From NCBI GenBank assembly GCA_016179715.1, contig JACPCQ010000046.1:1-7167 (forward strand): DNA of 7,167 bases, read 5' to 3'. The notes below the pieces were generated by a model that saw nothing but the letters and a program-made list of their open reading frames with translations, was not told the origin of the DNA and did not search any database. The translations under genes were made by a program, and so were the position numbers. The stretch's first letter is position 1; every line of letters begins with the position of its first letter. The stretch is from Parcubacteria group bacterium (GTDB lineage Bacteria > Patescibacteriota > Minisyncoccia > JACPCQ01). Below, in pieces: positions 1-5,835 of this stretch.

Positions 1-846
1 CGAAGAAAACGTGGTGAGGCGTTCCGGACGTGCCTGCTGCATCATCTGCCAAAACGTGCCCGACATCGCTACCACGCGCGAAACCGCGGGAGCGTCCCAG
101 ATATTGTTGCTGTAAACCGGGATAGGCTGATAAGAAGCCTGATGCGGGTTTGGCGTTGTCAAAAAATAATACGCAAGACAATGAAAATACTGCGCAGGAA
201 CTTGCGTGTCAATATCAAACGAAGAAACAAGCACCCGCTCCACCGGAATGTGCTTTCTATCAATAATATCGCTTTTTACAATCTGCGCTGCATAGGCAGT
301 GTTTGACCCTTTTCCGGGGATCTCGCCGGAAAGCTTGTCCGGATGGACAGTAACAAGAAATTCCGCAAACAGGCTCCCATAACGGCTTTGTAATTCTCGC
401 GCAAGTTGCTGTGCGTTCTCCCCGGCGCGCGCTTCGGTTGCCAGAACAACAATCATCCGATTTTTCGGCCATTCTGAACGCATCAACGACGCCACGGCTC
501 CCTCCACGACAACGCGCTCTTCTTTATACATGGGAAGAAAGATGCACTGCCAAAGCGTATCTGATTTTTCTCCGAGTTCTGCGACCCTCTCGCGCCAATT
601 TACTTTTAGTGAACGGCGCATGCGCTTCCACGTTGCGCGCAGATGCGCGGAAAGATATGCGGTTTTTACCAGCCAGTAAACATCAAAGGCAATAATAAAT
701 ATTGCCGTTCCAAAAGGCCAAAACCACGAAAAAAAGACAACGCCAAGCAGTGTTATCCAGGTAAGCGCCCCGGGAATAAGTTCAAACAAGCGGTAGAGTA
801 GCCGGTCGCGCCCCGAGAGATCCCGAGCTTGGCAGCTGCGGTTCAC
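1..846 (-). CDS. Membrane-associated family-2-like glycosyltransferase, N-terminal part (C-terminus off the left edge)
   Basis: The minus-strand frame is open from a GTG at 846 to the window edge, giving 282 residues. Two hydrophobic stretches at about residues 24-46 and 47-67 should form a membrane hairpin, followed by a basic juxtamembrane segment (70-85). A GT-A-like cytosolic domain then begins: 'CIFLPMYKEE' (101-110) resembles the first nucleotide-sugar-binding strand, 'PGKGSNTAYA' (177-186) matches the conserved PGKG segment, and 'SSFDIDTQV' (208-216) supplies the DxD metal/nucleotide-sugar motif (D211, D213). The expected role is sugar transfer to a lipid carrier or surface polymer at the inner face of the membrane; donor and acceptor cannot be read. 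An in-frame TAA at 853-855 lies just upstream, so GTG 846 is the earliest start. It has no close Shine-Dalgarno; the nearest GGAGG is about 24 nt upstream. It lies 30 nt after the zinc-finger gene, probably in the same transcript. The exact family was assigned by eye. Confidence 0.75.
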   Translation of the reverse strand, partial: MNRSCQARDLSGRDRLLYRLFELIPGALTWITLLGVVFFSWFWPFGTAIFIIAFDVYWLVKTAYLSAHLRATWKRMRRSLKVNWRERVAELGEKSDTLWQCIFLPMYKEERVVVEGAVASLMRSEWPKNRMIVVLATEARAGENAQQLARELQSRYGSLFAEFLVTVHPDKLSGEIPGKGSNTAYAAQIVKSDIIDRKHIPVERVLVSSFDIDTQVPAQYFHCLAYYFLTTPNPHQASYQPIPVYSNNIWDAPAVSRVVAMSGTFWQMMQQARPERLTTFSS

Positions 847-876
847 TGAAGATTAAAGATGATGCCGAGCCTCCAG

Positions 877-1047
877 TCACTTTCTCCGGCGGCCGTTTTT
901 AGCGCGTACGCCTGGACATTTTTTCCTGTGCAAATCCAGATGCTGCTTGCTCATCAAGCAACCGCACTCATTACATGTCCCTTGCCCCCTTACACCGAAA
1001 ATGTTCTGTCCACTCTTGGGATACTTCTTCCTCTCTGCTTTCGCCAC
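877..1047 (-). CDS. Small basic C2HC zinc-finger protein (56 aa)
   Basis: A GTG start at 1047 sits 7 nt after GGAGG in the run AGGAGGTGAT, an almost full match to the 16S anti-Shine-Dalgarno; a longer version from ATG 1125 would begin upstream of the predicted promoter, so I reject it. The product has a lysine/arginine-rich N-terminus (residues 3-11), a finger 'CNECGCLMSKQHLDLHRKKC' (25-44) and a basic tail ending in RRRK. The ligand pattern C25-x2-C28-x11-H40-x3-C44 has classic C2H2/C2HC zinc-finger spacing; C30 and H36 are further possible ligands. A high positive charge plus one finger suggests nucleic-acid or ribosome binding, but no specific function can be read. It precedes the glycosyltransferase gene by 30 nt and probably shares its transcript. 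I do not recognise a named family. Confidence 0.72.
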   Translation of the reverse strand: MAKAERKKYPKSGQNIFGVRGQGTCNECGCLMSKQHLDLHRKKCPGVRAKNGRRRK

Positions 1048-1050
1048 GCC

Positions 1051-1060
1051 ATCACCTCCT
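1051..1060 (-). promoter_or_regulatory. Strong Shine-Dalgarno of the zinc-finger gene
   Basis: On the minus strand this reads AGGAGGTGAT, followed 3 nt later by the GTG at 1047. The match fixes the GTG start of the 56-residue protein, since the upstream ATG at 1125 has nothing comparable. Confidence 0.8.
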
Positions 1061-1086
1061 CTAATAAGAACTCTTTTGTTTATCGC

Positions 1087-1116
1087 AGTATAATAGACAG
1101 GTTGATCTTGTTGCAA
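1087..1116 (-). promoter_or_regulatory. Sigma70-like promoter for the zinc-finger/glycosyltransferase transcript
   Basis: On the minus strand TTGCAA (1116-1111) and TATACT (1092-1087) are separated by 18 bp, close to the consensus -35 and -10 boxes. The predicted start would be near 1080, giving a leader of about 33 nt before the GTG at 1047 that contains the strong Shine-Dalgarno. The promoter lies just beyond the Liv terminator, which fits a new transcription unit. Confidence 0.55.
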
Positions 1117-1152
1117 GCATGCCATACCGTTTTCTTGTACATACGCACTCTT

Positions 1153-1192
1153 AAAAACATTCTCACATTCTGCAGAATGTGAGAATGTTTTT
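1153..1192 (-). terminator. Perfect 40-bp palindromic intrinsic terminator after livF
   Basis: The two 20-bp halves are exact reverse complements: AAAAACATTCTCACATTCTG and its complement, with TGCA at the centre. On the minus strand the stem ends in a TTTTT run and starts 8 nt after the livF stop codon, the form of a Rho-independent terminator. Because the palindrome is perfect with A/T runs on both sides, it could terminate in both directions, though no plus-strand gene ends here. Confidence 0.85.
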
Positions 1193-1200
1193 TCCTGAAC

Positions 1201-1920
1201 TTACTTTCCCATAAATACCCTCTCCAAGATATCGCTTTCCAAAAGATACTGCGAAGTATCTCTTGCTATGATTTTCCCCTTGTCTAAAACATAGCCGCGA
1301 CTGGCTATATCAAGCAACGATTTGATGTTATGTTCAACCACCATAATCGCGGTTTTATGTTTTTCGTTTATCTCCTTGATTTTCGCAAAAACTTCTTTGA
1401 CGATTTTTGGCGCAAGACCAAGCGAGGGCTCGTCCAACAACAGCGCCTTCGGGTCTGTCATAAGCCCGCGGGCCAGCGCGAGCATCTGCTGCTCCCCGCC
1501 CGAGAGTGTGCCGGATTTTACGCGGCGCTTGCGGCCAAGCACCGGAAAAAATTCCATCATTTCTTTCATGCGCCTCCGCAATTCCTGCTTGTCGGCCACC
1601 ACAAATCCGCCGGTCTCAAGATTTTCTTCAACCGTCAAGCGCGAAAAGACGCGCCGACCCTGCGGAACAAACGTCGCGCCCCGCCGCACCATCTCGTGCG
1701 GCCGCGGCAAAACTTGCTGTCCGTGCCAGCAAAACTTCCCGCCATCCAGCGGCACGAGGCCAAAAATCGCTTTGAGTATCGTAGACTTCCCCGCGCCATT
1801 CGGACCGACCAACGCTATAATTTCCCCTTCATCAAGCGCAATATCAATCCCGTCAAGCGCCTTGACACCGCCGTATGACACAGACGCGTTTTGCAGTTGT
1901 AAGAGAATGTCTTGATTCAC
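1201..1920 (-). CDS. livF: Branched-chain amino-acid ABC transporter ATP-binding protein LivF
   Basis: This 239-residue protein is one of the two cytoplasmic ATPases that drive a Liv/HAAT-type importer. All ABC motifs are present: Walker A GPNGAGKST (39-47), Q-loop Q87 in 'VPQGRRVFSRLTVEENL', signature LSGGEQQ (139-145), Walker B with DEP (ALLLDEPSLGLAP, 159-171) and H-loop H197. The 'QGRRVFSRLTVEENL' segment and overall length are typical of LivF and separate it from LivG. The start is GTG at 1920 with no visible Shine-Dalgarno; the 43-nt gap to livG is AT-rich and carries a tandem CATAAAT repeat on the minus strand. It is the last gene of the operon, directly before the terminator, and should pair with LivG as a heterodimer beneath LivH-LivM. 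Confidence 0.96.
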   Translation of the reverse strand: MNQDILLQLQNASVSYGGVKALDGIDIALDEGEIIALVGPNGAGKSTILKAIFGLVPLDGGKFCWHGQQVLPRPHEMVRRGATFVPQGRRVFSRLTVEENLETGGFVVADKQELRRRMKEMMEFFPVLGRKRRVKSGTLSGGEQQMLALARGLMTDPKALLLDEPSLGLAPKIVKEVFAKIKEINEKHKTAIMVVEHNIKSLLDIASRGYVLDKGKIIARDTSQYLLESDILERVFMGK

Positions 1921-1963
1921 GTTTTGGATTTATGATTTATGACTAAACGATTAAACTTGAAAC
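1921..1963 (-). other. AT-rich livG-livF spacer with tandem CATAAAT
   Basis: The 43 nt between the livG stop and the livF GTG are AT-rich. On the minus strand they contain two adjacent copies of CATAAAT just before the start and no Shine-Dalgarno-like purine run, so livF translation may rely on an unstructured AU-rich leader or on coupling to livG. Confidence 0.5.
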
Positions 1964-2701
1964 CTATTCCCCCAGATACGCTTCCAGAACATCCCGACGC
2001 CGCAATACGCTTTCCGGTTTCCCTTCCGCAAGCAGTTTCCCGCTATCAAGCACCACGACATAATCGGAAAGTTGACGGATAAGTTCCGTGTTGTGCTCAA
2101 TCAAAAGCACCGCCGCGCCCTGCTCGCGCAATGCTTCCAGTTGCCGCTTAACAATCTCCCGCATCTCCGGGAAGAGTCCGGCAAACGGCTCATCAAAAAG
2201 AAAAACGCGCGCATCAGTGCCAATCGCCCGCGCGATTTCCAGCAGCTTGCGTTGGCCATAGGATAAATGCAGGGCAAGTTCGTTATGCTTCTCCCACAAA
2301 CCGACCTGCCGCAGCAGCGCTTCCGCTTTTTTCAGATGATATGCGCCGTGGCGCTCAAAAAGCGAAGCGAACACGCGCCGTTCCGTCAGCACCACCAAGA
2401 GATTGTCCAATACCGTCATCTGTTCAAAAAGCCGTATGTTCTGAAACGTGCGCGTGATACCGTAGAATCGCGCCTCATGCGCCCTCATCCGCCGCAATGT
2501 CGCGCCGTCCGAAACAATAACCCCTCCGTCCATCGGAAGCATACCGGTTAGAAGATTGACCAATGTGGTTTTACCCGACCCGTTCGGCCCGATAATACCC
2601 GTGATAGCGCCGCGCGCAAAAACAACGGACAGGTTTTGCACCGCATGCACGCCGCCGAAGTGTTTGGTGAGCCGTTTTATCTCAAGGATATTTTCTTCCA
2701 T
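1964..2701 (-). CDS. livG: Branched-chain amino-acid ABC transporter ATP-binding protein LivG
   Basis: This is the second ATPase of the importer, 245 residues from ATG 2701. It shows Walker A GPNGSGKTT (38-46), Q-loop Q87 ('TRTFQNIRLFEQMTVLDN'), the LivG-type signature LSYGQRK (146-152), Walker B with DEP (VFLFDEPFAGL, 166-176) and H-loop H203. The YGQ form of the signature and the 'RTFQNIRLF' segment mark LivG rather than LivF. The frame extends upstream to a GTG at 2725, but that codon overlaps the only Shine-Dalgarno-like run (GAGGAG). The ATG at 2701 gives the usual family N-terminus, although it sits 23 nt after GAGGAG, further than normal. It follows livM by 45 nt. Its product should dimerise with LivF and couple ATP hydrolysis to LivH-LivM. 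Confidence 0.95.
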   Translation of the reverse strand: MEENILEIKRLTKHFGGVHAVQNLSVVFARGAITGIIGPNGSGKTTLVNLLTGMLPMDGGVIVSDGATLRRMRAHEARFYGITRTFQNIRLFEQMTVLDNLLVVLTERRVFASLFERHGAYHLKKAEALLRQVGLWEKHNELALHLSYGQRKLLEIARAIGTDARVFLFDEPFAGLFPEMREIVKRQLEALREQGAAVLLIEHNTELIRQLSDYVVVLDSGKLLAEGKPESVLRRRDVLEAYLGE

Positions 2702-2746
2702 AATAAATCGTTGTAAATATATCACTCCTCAATCATAAACCGAGCG

Positions 2747-3625
2747 TCATAGCCGGTACTTTCCGAACAACCCCTGCGGGCGATATATCATCAAAAGCAC
2801 CAATGCCAAACCATAAAGCAGCAGACGCATTTGTGCGGCGATGTTTGAAGGAAGCCCGACAAAACGCAAAAGCTCCGGAAGCACCACGAGTATCACCGCG
2901 CCGGCAACGGCGCCGTTCGTATTGGCAAGCCCGCCCAGAATAATCACGGAGAGCATAAAAATGGATTCGCGCAGCATGAAAGACGTCGGGTCAATAAAGG
3001 TGATGTAAGAAGCAAACAGCGCGCCGGCGACAGCCGCCATGACGGCACCAATCACAAAGATTGCCAGTTTATAGTAGACCGTGCGGTACCCGAATACTTG
3101 AAGCGCCTGCTCATCTTCGCGGATAGCCATCAGCACTCTGCCGAAAGAGGAACGCGTAATAAAGCGTGCGGCAAGATATACGAGCACCGCACACAGCAGT
3201 GTCAGCACAAGAAACGAGAAATTGGACGTCAGCCCGAATCTATAACCTCCGATGCCGAGTTCCGGACGGGAAATGCCGGGGATGCCGAGCGGCCCGCGCG
3301 TCAGGGTATTCCAGTTCAAAAAAACGCTGTAGATGATGATGTTCAGCCCCAGCGACGCCAATACATAATAGTCGTCATCAAAGCGGCTCAACACAAGACC
3401 GATAAGCAGTGCTACGGCCGCGGCAAGCGCCATGCCCAACAGGAGCGCGAGAAAAAAATTCACCCCAAAACCGGCAAGCAATATGGCGGTTACATACGCG
3501 CCGATTCCATAGAACGCCGCGTGCGCCACGGACAACAACCCCGTGTAGCCAACAATCAAGTTCAAGCTCATGCCAAGAATGGCGACGATGCCCGAAACAA
3601 TGCTCAAATGTATGACGTACTCCAT
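2747..3625 (-). CDS. livM: Branched-chain amino-acid ABC transporter permease LivM
   Basis: This 292-residue integral membrane protein forms half of the amino-acid channel. Multiple hydrophobic segments are visible (for example about 5-28, 35-52, 56-80, 88-104, 137-155, 186-208, 221-252, 267-282). Family landmarks include 'LNLIVGYTGLLSVAHAAFYGIGAY' around residues 21-44, 'LTRGPLGIPGI' (108-118), the coupling-helix region 'SFGRVLMAIREDEQALQVFG' (160-179) that contacts the ATPase, and the C-terminal 'IYRPQGLFG' (280-288). The frame continues upstream to 3706, but that would overlap livH by 76 nt; ATG 3625 starts 5 nt after the livH stop and gives the normal N-terminus. Only a weak GAG-type ribosome site precedes it. 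Stop-start spacing this tight implies translational coupling with livH. Confidence 0.95.
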   Translation of the reverse strand: MEYVIHLSIVSGIVAILGMSLNLIVGYTGLLSVAHAAFYGIGAYVTAILLAGFGVNFFLALLLGMALAAAVALLIGLVLSRFDDDYYVLASLGLNIIIYSVFLNWNTLTRGPLGIPGISRPELGIGGYRFGLTSNFSFLVLTLLCAVLVYLAARFITRSSFGRVLMAIREDEQALQVFGYRTVYYKLAIFVIGAVMAAVAGALFASYITFIDPTSFMLRESIFMLSVIILGGLANTNGAVAGAVILVVLPELLRFVGLPSNIAAQMRLLLYGLALVLLMIYRPQGLFGKYRL

Positions 3626-3630
3626 AAATA

Positions 3631-4497
3631 TTATCTCGGCAATATTCCGCGCGGTCTCCAGATAAGAAAAAAGATAAGTATCCCGAATGCAATCGCGTCT
3701 TTCCACTCGCCCGAAATGTGCCAGATGCCGAGGTTCTCCGCAAGTCCTAATAAAAACGCGCCGAGCACCGCGCCGGACAGACTGCCTACCCCGCCGACAA
3801 TGGCGGCAATAATACCCTTGAGCAGAAGCGAAAGCCCCATGGTCGGCTCAATACCGGTGTCAAACCCCACCAGCACTCCGCCAAGTCCGGCGATGGCCGA
3901 GCCGATAAAAAATACATAGCCGATGATGGCATGCGTATTGATGCCGACAATTTGCGCCACTTCCTCGTCGTCTCCGATGGCTTTGACCGCCTTGCCGAAC
4001 TTGGTTTTTTTCAGAAAGAGCGTCAGGAGCCCGAAAACAGCGAGTGCTGATATGATAATAATAAGTTGGACGAGTGTTATGGCGCCTCCCGCGATCCGGT
4101 ACACTTCCTGCGCGCCGGCAAATTGCGAGAGCGGATGGAATTGCGAACCAAAAAACATTGCGATAAGCGCCTGAATGACTGTCAGCAGCCCCAACGCGGC
4201 AATGAGTAGCACGAGGTTTGTTGCTTGGCGCCGGCGAAGCGGAAGGAACACCGTTTTATGAAGCGCAAAACCGACCATACCGGCAACACACACGGCAAGC
4301 GCGGCTGCCGGCAGCACGCCAAGCCCGGCATGTTCCAAAAAGAAAAAGGCGGCATATCCGCCGACCACAGCCACTGCTCCGTGCGCGAGGTTAAAGAATT
4401 TTGTGACGCCAAAGATAAGCGCGAACCCGAGTGCAATCAGTGCGTATATCGCTCCGGCGATAACGCCATTGATAGTCAGTTGCACAAACAAATCCAT
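3631..4497 (-). CDS. livH: Branched-chain amino-acid ABC transporter permease LivH
   Basis: This 288-residue permease is the partner of LivM. Landmarks are 'ALGFALIFGVTKFFNLAHG' (22-40), the coupling region 'FGKAVKAIGDDEEVAQIVGI' (167-186), 'LLLKGIIAAIVGGVGSLSGA' (224-243) and the C-terminal 'LIWRPRGILPR' (278-288), with about eight hydrophobic segments. The frame could be extended to a TTG at 4533, but that start would lie inside the predicted -35 box. ATG 4497 yields the standard N-terminus 'MDLFVQLTINGVIAGAIYAL'. No Shine-Dalgarno precedes ATG 4497. Instead a -10 element ends 7 nt upstream, so this gene may be translated from a leaderless message. It is separated from livK by 94 nt holding a hairpin and that promoter. 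Confidence 0.95.
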   Translation of the reverse strand: MDLFVQLTINGVIAGAIYALIALGFALIFGVTKFFNLAHGAVAVVGGYAAFFFLEHAGLGVLPAAALAVCVAGMVGFALHKTVFLPLRRRQATNLVLLIAALGLLTVIQALIAMFFGSQFHPLSQFAGAQEVYRIAGGAITLVQLIIIISALAVFGLLTLFLKKTKFGKAVKAIGDDEEVAQIVGINTHAIIGYVFFIGSAIAGLGGVLVGFDTGIEPTMGLSLLLKGIIAAIVGGVGSLSGAVLGAFLLGLAENLGIWHISGEWKDAIAFGILIFFLIWRPRGILPR

Positions 4498-4504
4498 TGT
4501 CCCA

Positions 4505-4533
4505 AGTATAGCGTTCTCGCGCTCTCTGCTCAA
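4505..4533 (-). promoter_or_regulatory. Internal sigma70-like promoter for livHMGF, predicted leaderless start
   Basis: On the minus strand TTGAGC (4533-4528) and TATACT (4510-4505) are 17 bp apart, matching consensus at 4 of 6 and 5 of 6 positions. Counting the usual distance puts +1 at A4498 or A4497, on or beside the A of the livH ATG. The message would then have no 5' leader, which fits the absence of a Shine-Dalgarno. Confidence 0.6.
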
Positions 4534-4535
4534 CT

Positions 4536-4571
4536 AAACCCAAAACCGGCCTTTCGGCCGGTTTTGGGTTT
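4536..4571 (-). terminator. 16-bp GAAA-capped hairpin between livK and livH (attenuator or mRNA stabiliser)
   Basis: Positions 4536-4551 pair perfectly with 4556-4571. On the minus-strand RNA the stem AAACCCAAAACCGGCC closes on a GAAA loop (a GNRA tetraloop) beginning 20 nt after the livK stop. The 3' side ends in GGGUUUAG, so there is no long U-tract and termination is probably partial. Such hairpins after the binding-protein gene of ABC operons commonly raise its yield over the membrane subunits, by partial termination or by blocking 3' exonucleases. Confidence 0.75.
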
Positions 4572-4591
4572 CCGTCATGTGCATGCCAATG

Positions 4592-5716
4592 CTACTGTAC
4601 AGGTTCCGCTACCCCGTTCATTGCTTTCTTTACAATGTAGTTTGCGCCGACCAAATCACCGTTTTCGTCAAACTCTATACGGTCTCCCGAAACGCCTCCG
4701 GCATATATCGTGTTGTAGAGCTCGTTCTTAATTGCTTCGGAATCTGTACCGACTTTCTCCATAACCTGCGAGAGGACTTTAACTCCATCATATGCCTGCG
4801 GTGAACATATGGTAATCTCATTGGTTCCTACTCTGTCTTTCATCTTTATACGAAACTCTTCGTTCAGCGGAGCGTATACTATAGAATACATTGCTTCGTC
4901 TCCTGCCGGCCCTGTATCAGTCCAGATTTTTGAATCATCCCACGCGTCTCCCCCAAACAACGGGACATTCAAACCAAGTTCTTTCGCCTGCTTCAGGCCC
5001 GGGATAGACGCTTCGGTGTATCCCAGAAAATATACCGCTTCCGGGTTTGCCGCTTTTATCTTTGTCAGTTGGGAACGAAGGTCCCGGCTTGTCTGCTCGT
5101 ATCCCTCTTCGGCAACAACATTGCCGCCCATTTCCTCAAATTCTCGACGGAATACGTCCTTAATACCGTTTCCCCAATCCGATTTTGCGTAGAGTATAGC
5201 GACATTCTGCGTTCCCAGTGTTTCCGTCATGTACTTCGCCGCAAAAGCGCCCTGGAACGTATCCGAGGGATAGTCTCTGAAAATATAATCCCCCGCCTGT
5301 GAAATCGCAGGGGCAGAAGAACAATAAGAAAGTGTTACGGTCCGTGACTGTTCCGCCGCTCCGGCAAATGCAGACGTCTCACCCGAACATGCGCCTCCAA
5401 GAATGACCGGCACTCTATCTATATTGATAAGTTTGTTCGCCGCATTACTCGCGACAGCGCCGTTACATTGCCCGTCTTCATAAATCACTTCAAGCGGCCT
5501 GCCATTAATGCCGCCCGCGGCATTAACTTCTTCAACAGCAATTTCCACCGCGGCGCGCGCGTTTTCCCCGATACTCGCCGCATCCCCTGTGAGCGGGCCG
5601 ATGAAGCCGATTTTAATCGGGCTGGTATCGGCCGGCGTAGTGTCGCGAAGCAGCAGCCATCCGCCGCCGATCACCACAATCGCGATAATAATCCAGACAA
5701 TTTCTTTTGCGTTCAT
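4592..5716 (-). CDS. livK: Branched-chain amino-acid ABC transporter substrate-binding protein, membrane-anchored (LivK/LivJ-like)
   Basis: This 374-residue type I periplasmic-binding-fold protein captures the amino acid outside the membrane and presents it to LivH-LivM. It opens with a hydrophobic anchor (about 6-23, 'IVWIIIAIVVIGGGWLLL') that has no lipobox cysteine and no clear AxA cleavage site, so it is probably an uncleaved membrane tether. The fold begins at 'IKIGFIGPLTGDAASIG' (34-50) and includes 'AAGGINGRPLEVIYED' (66-81). Cys84 and Cys110 fall where E. coli LIV-binding protein has its disulfide. Ser111, the 'SYCSSAP' loop (130-136), Tyr233 and Asp257 fall where the ligand contacts of that family lie. 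Cys132 and Cys304 are additional. Substrate is probably an aliphatic amino acid, but related proteins bind other amino acids, amides or urea. The ATG has no Shine-Dalgarno. It is the first gene of the operon. Confidence 0.93.
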   Translation of the reverse strand: MNAKEIVWIIIAIVVIGGGWLLLRDTTPADTSPIKIGFIGPLTGDAASIGENARAAVEIAVEEVNAAGGINGRPLEVIYEDGQCNGAVASNAANKLINIDRVPVILGGACSGETSAFAGAAEQSRTVTLSYCSSAPAISQAGDYIFRDYPSDTFQGAFAAKYMTETLGTQNVAILYAKSDWGNGIKDVFRREFEEMGGNVVAEEGYEQTSRDLRSQLTKIKAANPEAVYFLGYTEASIPGLKQAKELGLNVPLFGGDAWDDSKIWTDTGPAGDEAMYSIVYAPLNEEFRIKMKDRVGTNEITICSPQAYDGVKVLSQVMEKVGTDSEAIKNELYNTIYAGGVSGDRIEFDENGDLVGANYIVKKAMNGVAEPVQ

Positions 5717-5752
5717 AAAAAATGATAAATGGATAATAATAAAGACCTTTGT

Positions 5753-5779
5753 CCCGTCAGCAGCGCAGTTCCTAACGGG
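5753..5779 (-). repeat. Inverted repeat 3 of the livK leader (8-bp RNA stem with one U-G pair)
   Basis: On the minus strand CCCGTTAG (5779-5772) can pair with CTGACGGG (5760-5753) across an 11-nt loop. The sixth pair is U-G, so the stem is continuous only as minus-strand RNA and is mismatched as a plus-strand RNA. It lies about 36 nt upstream of the livK ATG. Confidence 0.5.
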
Positions 5780-5782
5780 ATG

Positions 5783-5807
5783 TGTTGCCTGATCGCAACA
5801 GGCAACA
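5783..5807. repeat. Inverted repeat 2 (9-bp perfect stem)
   Basis: TGTTGCCTG (5783-5791) is an exact reverse complement of CAGGCAACA (5799-5807) with a 7-nt loop. An alternative stem, GTTGC (5784-5788) with GCAAC (5795-5799), uses part of the same sequence, so two competing folds are possible. No T-tract follows on either strand. Confidence 0.65.
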
Positions 5808-5832
5808 TGAGAATACTCGCATCTATTCTCAT
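5807..5832. repeat. Inverted repeat 1 (8-bp arms, possible operator)
   Basis: ATGAGAAT (5807-5814) is the reverse complement of ATTCTCAT (5825-5832) with a 10-bp centre, giving arms 18 bp apart centre to centre, close to two helical turns. It lies 3 bp downstream of a minus-strand TATAGT box and would overlap the start point of a transcript from that box, which is typical of a repressor operator. Function is inferred from geometry only. Confidence 0.45.
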
Positions 5833-5835
5833 CCT

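Noticed and set aside
1048..1125. N-terminal extension of the zinc-finger protein to ATG 1125 (82 residues).
   Set aside because: The extension overlaps the predicted promoter and has no ribosome site, while GTG 1047 follows a near-perfect one.
1322..1915. Long plus-strand frames opposite livF, and similar ones opposite livM, livH and livK.
   Set aside because: They are antisense shadows of genes with complete conserved motifs, with low-complexity or compositionally odd translations and no ribosome sites.
2747..2749. Alternative genetic code (UGA read as glycine, as in Gracilibacteria/Absconditabacteria).
   Set aside because: TGA ends livM and the zinc-finger protein exactly where their families or spacing predict, and no UGA interrupts any conserved domain.
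3626..3706. N-terminal extension of LivM into the end of livH.
   Set aside because: It would overlap livH by 76 nt in another frame and adds a charged non-family N-terminus; ATG 3625 matches the family.
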